Shown here: piece after piece, positions 60,859-64,000 of the stretch | Numbering within the stretch: position 1 is the stretch's first letter | Layout: each line of letters begins with the position of its first letter | Assembly (NCBI RefSeq): GCF_013177315.1 | Contig: NZ_CP053661.1 | Location: forward strand, 2,728,001 to 2,792,000 | Length of the DNA stretch: 64,000 nucleotides | Direction of reading: 5' to 3' | Source: Thermoleptolyngbya sichuanensis A183 | Lineage (GTDB): Bacteria > Cyanobacteriota > Cyanobacteriia > Elainellales > Elainellaceae | Notes under the pieces: generated by a model | The model's input: the letters and a program-made list of their open reading frames with translations, nothing else | Databases searched by the model: none | Told to the model about the DNA's origin: nothing | Translations under genes and position numbers: made by a program

Positions 60859-61284
60859 ATGAAAGTAGCCTTCGCCACCCAAGACAACATCCACATCAAC
60901 GCCCACTTTGGCTGGGCCAGCAAAATCGATGTCTACGACCTCACCCCAGACGGCTTCACCTTTCTGGAAACCCTCACCTTTGGCGGCACGCTGAAGGAGG
61001 ACGGCAACGAGGACAAGCTAGAGCCTAAGCTCAAGGCGTTGGAGGGCTGCACCATCGTCTACGTGGCCGACATTGGCGGCAGTGCGGCGGCGCGGCTAAT
61101 CAATCGCCGCATTACCCCGATGAAGTCCGACTCTGAGAACGACAAAATCACAGCAATTTTGGCCCAGCTTATGCAAACCCTCCAGGGCAGCCCACCGCCC
61201 TGGCTACGCAAGGTGCTGCGCCAGGAACAAGCCACCCACTTTGAAAACGCCTACACCGAAACCGAAGAGGAAATCCTGCTATGA
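60859..61284 (+). CDS. nifX: NifX
   Basis: The protein has 141 residues. MKVAFATQDNIHINAHFGWA and TIVYVADIGGSAAARLINR are typical of the NifX/NafY fold, with the His of HFGWA near the cofactor-binding site. It carries FeMo-co precursors between NifB and NifEN. A good ribosome site (AAAGGAG) precedes it. Its stop overlaps the next start by four bases. Confidence 0.95.
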   Translation: MKVAFATQDNIHINAHFGWASKIDVYDLTPDGFTFLETLTFGGTLKEDGNEDKLEPKLKALEGCTIVYVADIGGSAAARLINRRITPMKSDSENDKITAILAQLMQTLQGSPPPWLRKVLRQEQATHFENAYTETEEEILL

Positions 61285-61757
61285 CCACCGCTGAAACCCC
61301 CACCCTGCCCCCCAGTTTGACCGTGGCCGATGCGCCCTTTTTGCAGGCGATCGCCCAGCAAATTCGCGCCAACGATGCCTACGGCACCTATCGCCATTGG
61401 ACCGACGAACTTCTGCTCAAGCCCTACATTCTCACCAAAGCCCAAAAGCGCGAAATCTCCGTGGAGGGCGAAGTAGACCCCCTCACCCAGGGCCGCATTC
61501 TGGCATTTTTCCGAGCCGTCGCCTACCGCATTGAGCAAGAAACCGGCCTGCTCTCCCAGGTGGTCATCGACCTCAGCCACGAGGGCTTTGGCTGGGCGCT
61601 GGTGTTTTCCGGTCGCCTGCTGTTGGTCTCCAAAACCCTGCGCGATGCCCAGCGGTTTGGCTTTGCCTCCTTGGAAAAACTCAACGAGGAAGGCGAACGG
61701 CTGGTGCAGAAAGGTCTGGAACTGGCCACCCGGTTTCCAGAAGTCAGCCAGTGGTAA
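61281..61757 (+). CDS. NifX-associated protein (DUF269)
   Basis: This 158-residue DUF269 protein has FLQAIAQQIRANDAYGTYRHW and ISVEGEVDPLTQGRILAFFRA, always encoded after nifX in diazotrophs. It is translationally coupled to nifX by an ATGA overlap. It likely assists cofactor handling, and the molecular role is not known. Confidence 0.93.
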   Translation: MTTAETPTLPPSLTVADAPFLQAIAQQIRANDAYGTYRHWTDELLLKPYILTKAQKREISVEGEVDPLTQGRILAFFRAVAYRIEQETGLLSQVVIDLSHEGFGWALVFSGRLLLVSKTLRDAQRFGFASLEKLNEEGERLVQKGLELATRFPEVSQW

Positions 61758-61869
61758 GGAAGCTTTGGATTGGGGTTAGTGTTCTGTGGGTGTCCTGATG
61801 TATTCACCATCCTCAGAATGACCGAAAAATGACCGCTCAAGAGTGGCCAGGCTGTGAGGATTTCAGATA

Positions 61870-61956
61870 GGACTTACGCAGTTGGACGATTTCTCGCGGG
61901 CTACGTCCACGAGAAATCGTCCGAAATCCAGAGAAATTATCGCAAGTGCGAAAGTC
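61870..61956. mobile_element. MITE with ACTTACGCA ends, copy 2
   Basis: GGACTTACGCAGTTGGACG to ATCGCAAGTGCGAAAGTC, with the inner hairpin GATTTCTCGCGGGC/ACGAGAAATC. It is the same element as at 31589-31676, in reverse orientation. It accounts for the gap between DUF269 and the dps-like gene, where no gene was found. Confidence 0.82.
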
Positions 61957-62071
61957 TTTTCAGAGATGGCTGGATCATAGATGGCGAAAAACTTAAGGAC
62001 ACTAACAATCCCAACCCAATATCTCCTATGCGCTCTCTTTCCTGATGCTCCCTCATATCCCAGGACTCTCC

Positions 62072-62614
62072 ATGACCACCGAAACTCTTGTTCGCGCCTT
62101 TGGCCAAGTTGGCCCAAACCCTGTCGGCTTTGATCTCGATATCACGACTGCTATCTGTGAAGGGCTGAACCTTGCCTATGCCAGCTTCCAGGCTCTTTAC
62201 CTGCAATACCAAAAGCATCACTTCGTAGTAGAAGGGGCAGAGTTCTACTCCATCCACGAGTTCTTTCAGGAGAGCTACAACGCGACTCAGAGCCATGCCC
62301 ACGACCTAGCAGAGCGGCTCAACGGTCTGGGCGGCATTCCGGCGGGCAACTTCGCCACCCTCTCAGACCTCTGCTGCTTTGCCCCCGAACCGGATGGAGC
62401 CTACACCTGCCGCGCCATGCTCGAACACGACCTTGCAGCCGAACAGACCATTATCGACCTGCTGCGCCGCCTCTCTGTCCAGGCTGAAAGTTTGGGCGAT
62501 CGCGCTACCCGCTATCTCTACGACGAAATCCTGCTCAAAACCGAAGACCGCGCCTTTCATATCAACCACTTCCTCGCCCACGACAGTTTGACCCCGGCAT
62601 TTATGACGGCGTGA
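62072..62614 (+). CDS. Dps-like ferritin in the nif cluster
   Basis: This 180-residue four-helix protein has [20 protein letters not shown] and [20 protein letters not shown], the Dps ferroxidase-type helices with conserved His, Glu and Asp. Dps proteins oxidise and store iron using H2O2 or O2 and shield DNA. Its place between the NifX-associated gene and nifV suggests iron storage or oxygen protection for nitrogenase. ATG 62072 is preferred to 62045. Confidence 0.85.
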   Translation: MTTETLVRAFGQVGPNPVGFDLDITTAICEGLNLAYASFQALYLQYQKHHFVVEGAEFYSIHEFFQESYNATQSHAHDLAERLNGLGGIPAGNFATLSDLCCFAPEPDGAYTCRAMLEHDLAAEQTIIDLLRRLSVQAESLGDRATRYLYDEILLKTEDRAFHINHFLAHDSLTPAFMTA

Positions 62615-62685
62615 TAGAGCGGTCTTATGTCTCTAATTCCCCACTCCCGACCTCCCCCATTCCCTTACCAACCCGCCCCCCCACC

Positions 62686-63807
62686 ATGATCTACATCAAC
62701 GACACCACCCTCCGCGACGGCGAACAGGCCGCAGGCGTTGCCTTTGGCATAGAAGAGAAAGTTGCGATCGCCAAATTCCTTGATGCGATTGGAGTCCACG
62801 AGCTAGAGGTGGGCATTCCTGCTATGGGACGGGACGAGGCCCGGGCGATCCGGGCGATCGCCGACCTCGGCCTCAACGCCCACCTGCTGGGCTGGAACCG
62901 CGCCGTGCTGTCCGACATTCAGGCATCAATCCACTGCGGTCTGAAGCGGATTCATATCTCAATCCCAGTCTCAGAGATTCAGATTCAGGTAAAGTTTCAG
63001 GGTCGCTGGCGGGCCATGCTGGAGCAGTTGCGCGATGCTCTTGCCTTTGCCCGCGACCACGGGCTGACGGTGAGCGTCGGCGGCGAAGACAGTTCCCGCG
63101 CCGACGAGAGCTTTCTAATCGACGCTGCCCAGTATGCTCAGGAGTGGGGCGCATTTCGATTCCGATTCTGCGACACCGTCGGCATCCTTGACCCATTCAC
63201 CACCCACGAACGGGTAAAAGCCCTGGTGGAAGCCCTAGACATTCCGGTAGAAATGCACACCCACAACGACCTGGGTCTGGCCACCGCCAACGCCCTGGCG
63301 GGGGTACGGGCTGGCGCGACCTCTGTGAACACTACCGTCAACGGGCTAGGGGAACGGGCCGGAAACGCTGCCCTCGAAGAGGTGGTGATGGCCCTGAAAC
63401 ACCTCTATAATCTTAAAACTGGCATCCAAACCCAATCCTTCCTGGAACTCTCCCGCTTTGTGGCCAAAACCGTCCACTGCGACGTTCCCCCTTGGAAGGC
63501 CATTGTCGGCGACAATACCTTTGCCCACGAGTCCGGCATCCACGCCCACGGCGTGCTGCAAAACTCCCGCACCTACGAACCCTTCGACCCCCGCGAAGTC
63601 GGCCGCCAGCGGCGGTTAGTCGTGGGTAAGCACTCTGGCCGCCGCCTAATCGAGCAGGTTCTCGCCACCCAAGGTATTCACCTCGACGGCGATCGCACTC
63701 AGTCCATCTTGAATGACGTTCGAGATCGCGCCGTCTCCCTAAAACGGAGCCTCACTGTCGATGAACTGCTCAGCATCGCCGCAGACCGAGCGTGCATGAT
63801 GGCATGA
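62686..63807 (+). CDS. nifV: Homocitrate synthase NifV
   Basis: This 373-residue DRE-TIM metallolyase starts MIYINDTTLRDGEQAAGVAF. It has the metal site HTHNDLGLATANALAG, SVGGEDSSRAD and GNAALEEVVMAL, and the glycine-rich catalytic domain end HESGIHAHGVLQN. It makes homocitrate, the organic ligand of FeMo-co, from acetyl-CoA and 2-oxoglutarate. ATG 62686 is chosen since the longer frame is a C-rich leader. Confidence 0.95.
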   Translation: MIYINDTTLRDGEQAAGVAFGIEEKVAIAKFLDAIGVHELEVGIPAMGRDEARAIRAIADLGLNAHLLGWNRAVLSDIQASIHCGLKRIHISIPVSEIQIQVKFQGRWRAMLEQLRDALAFARDHGLTVSVGGEDSSRADESFLIDAAQYAQEWGAFRFRFCDTVGILDPFTTHERVKALVEALDIPVEMHTHNDLGLATANALAGVRAGATSVNTTVNGLGERAGNAALEEVVMALKHLYNLKTGIQTQSFLELSRFVAKTVHCDVPPWKAIVGDNTFAHESGIHAHGVLQNSRTYEPFDPREVGRQRRLVVGKHSGRRLIEQVLATQGIHLDGDRTQSILNDVRDRAVSLKRSLTVDELLSIAADRACMMA

Positions 63808-63879
63808 CAAGGGAGCTTGGATATCTTACTTCATCTCATCTTACCCGCTCTTTATCCACTCCTATCTTCCTACCCACTC

Positions 63880-64000
63880 ATGAAAGTCATGCTCCGCACC
63901 AACGCCGCAGGCAAGCTCCTGGTCTACGTAGCCAAAAAAGACCTTGAGGAAGAAGTAATCTCCCAAACCCAGCAAGAGGATACTCAAATCTTTACCCTTT
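63880..64000 (+). CDS. nifT: NifT/FixU, cut by the window end
   Basis: MKVMLRTNAAGKLLVYVAKK and DLEEEVISQTQ match the start of the small NifT protein (about 65-75 residues). The last third lies past the window end. NifT is conserved in nif clusters but dispensable in the species tested. It is 72 bases downstream of nifV. Confidence 0.9.
   Translation, partial: MKVMLRTNAAGKLLVYVAKKDLEEEVISQTQQEDTQIFTL

Overview
This window comes from a cyanobacterium, most likely a non-heterocystous filamentous type of the Leptolyngbya/Nodosilinea kind. The evidence is the very frequent HIP1 octamer GCGATCGC, cyanobacteria-specific families (HesA/HesB, FdxH-type ferredoxin, Mo-nitrogenase C-terminal protein) and a large nif cluster with divergent nifP and nifB arms and no excision element. 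The genus is an inference.

Layout. (1) 1-7.3 kb: the end of leuA, then an OmpR-type two-component pair and an unusual set of genes. These are two exported proteins with Gly-Glu-Xaa triplet repeats (one RTX-like, one lipoprotein), a PiuC-type Fe(II)/2-oxoglutarate hydroxylase, a duplicated PepSY-type membrane protein and a membrane class III nucleotide cyclase. This is the best candidate for an undescribed system. (2) 7.3-12.7 kb: wreckage of a type III CRISPR locus. A RAMP gene has lost its 5' end at an IS4-family element and is split by a 164-bp MITE. A CARF-HEPN (Csm6/Csx1-like) ribonuclease survives, with a Uma2 protein and a PD-(D/E)XK-like protein between them. No CRISPR array was seen. 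(3) 13-31 kb: redox and metal genes (CNB-polyferredoxin membrane fusion, CoA-disulfide reductase-rhodanese, CDF exporter, arsenic-type BASS transporter, ArsP-type permease with a small thioredoxin and MerR regulator, two radical SAM proteins). This part is broken up by five IS copies, including one IS nested in another inside the arsenic transporter and one inverted IS pair flanking a truncated methyltransferase. (4) 30.7-40.5 kb: a sulfide/persulfide island with two ETHE1-like persulfide dioxygenases, cytochrome bd oxidase, a TauE-type exporter, a rhodanese, a DUF442 phosphatase-like protein, sulfide:quinone oxidoreductase, a BigR/SqrR-like ArsR regulator and split YeeE/YedE (PmpA/PmpB-type) channels. 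Matching palindromes sit upstream of several of these genes. (5) 41-64 kb: the nif cluster. The minus-strand arm runs nifP, orf88, CCE_0567-type gene, nifW, hesA, hesB, fdxH, feoA, flavodoxin, NifO-like, methyltransferase, with mop just beyond. The plus-strand arm runs nifB, fdxN, nifS, nifU, nifH, nifD, nifK, nifZ, Mo-nitrogenase C-terminal gene, nifEN fusion, nifX, DUF269, dps-like, nifV and nifT (cut by the window end).

How it works together. The nif genes give a nearly full set for Mo-nitrogenase: structural proteins, FeMo-co assembly (NifB, NifEN, NifX, NifV), Fe-S supply (NifS, NifU, NifP), electron donors (FdxH, FdxN, flavodoxin) and Mo and Fe handling. The sulfide island would oxidise sulfide to persulfide and sulfite, export sulfite, and keep respiration going through a sulfide-tolerant bd oxidase, which fits a low-oxygen or sulfidic mat habitat. 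Dispersed palindromes, heptamer repeats and at least four MITE families fill the spaces between genes. One palindrome is translated as the linker of the NifE-NifN fusion.
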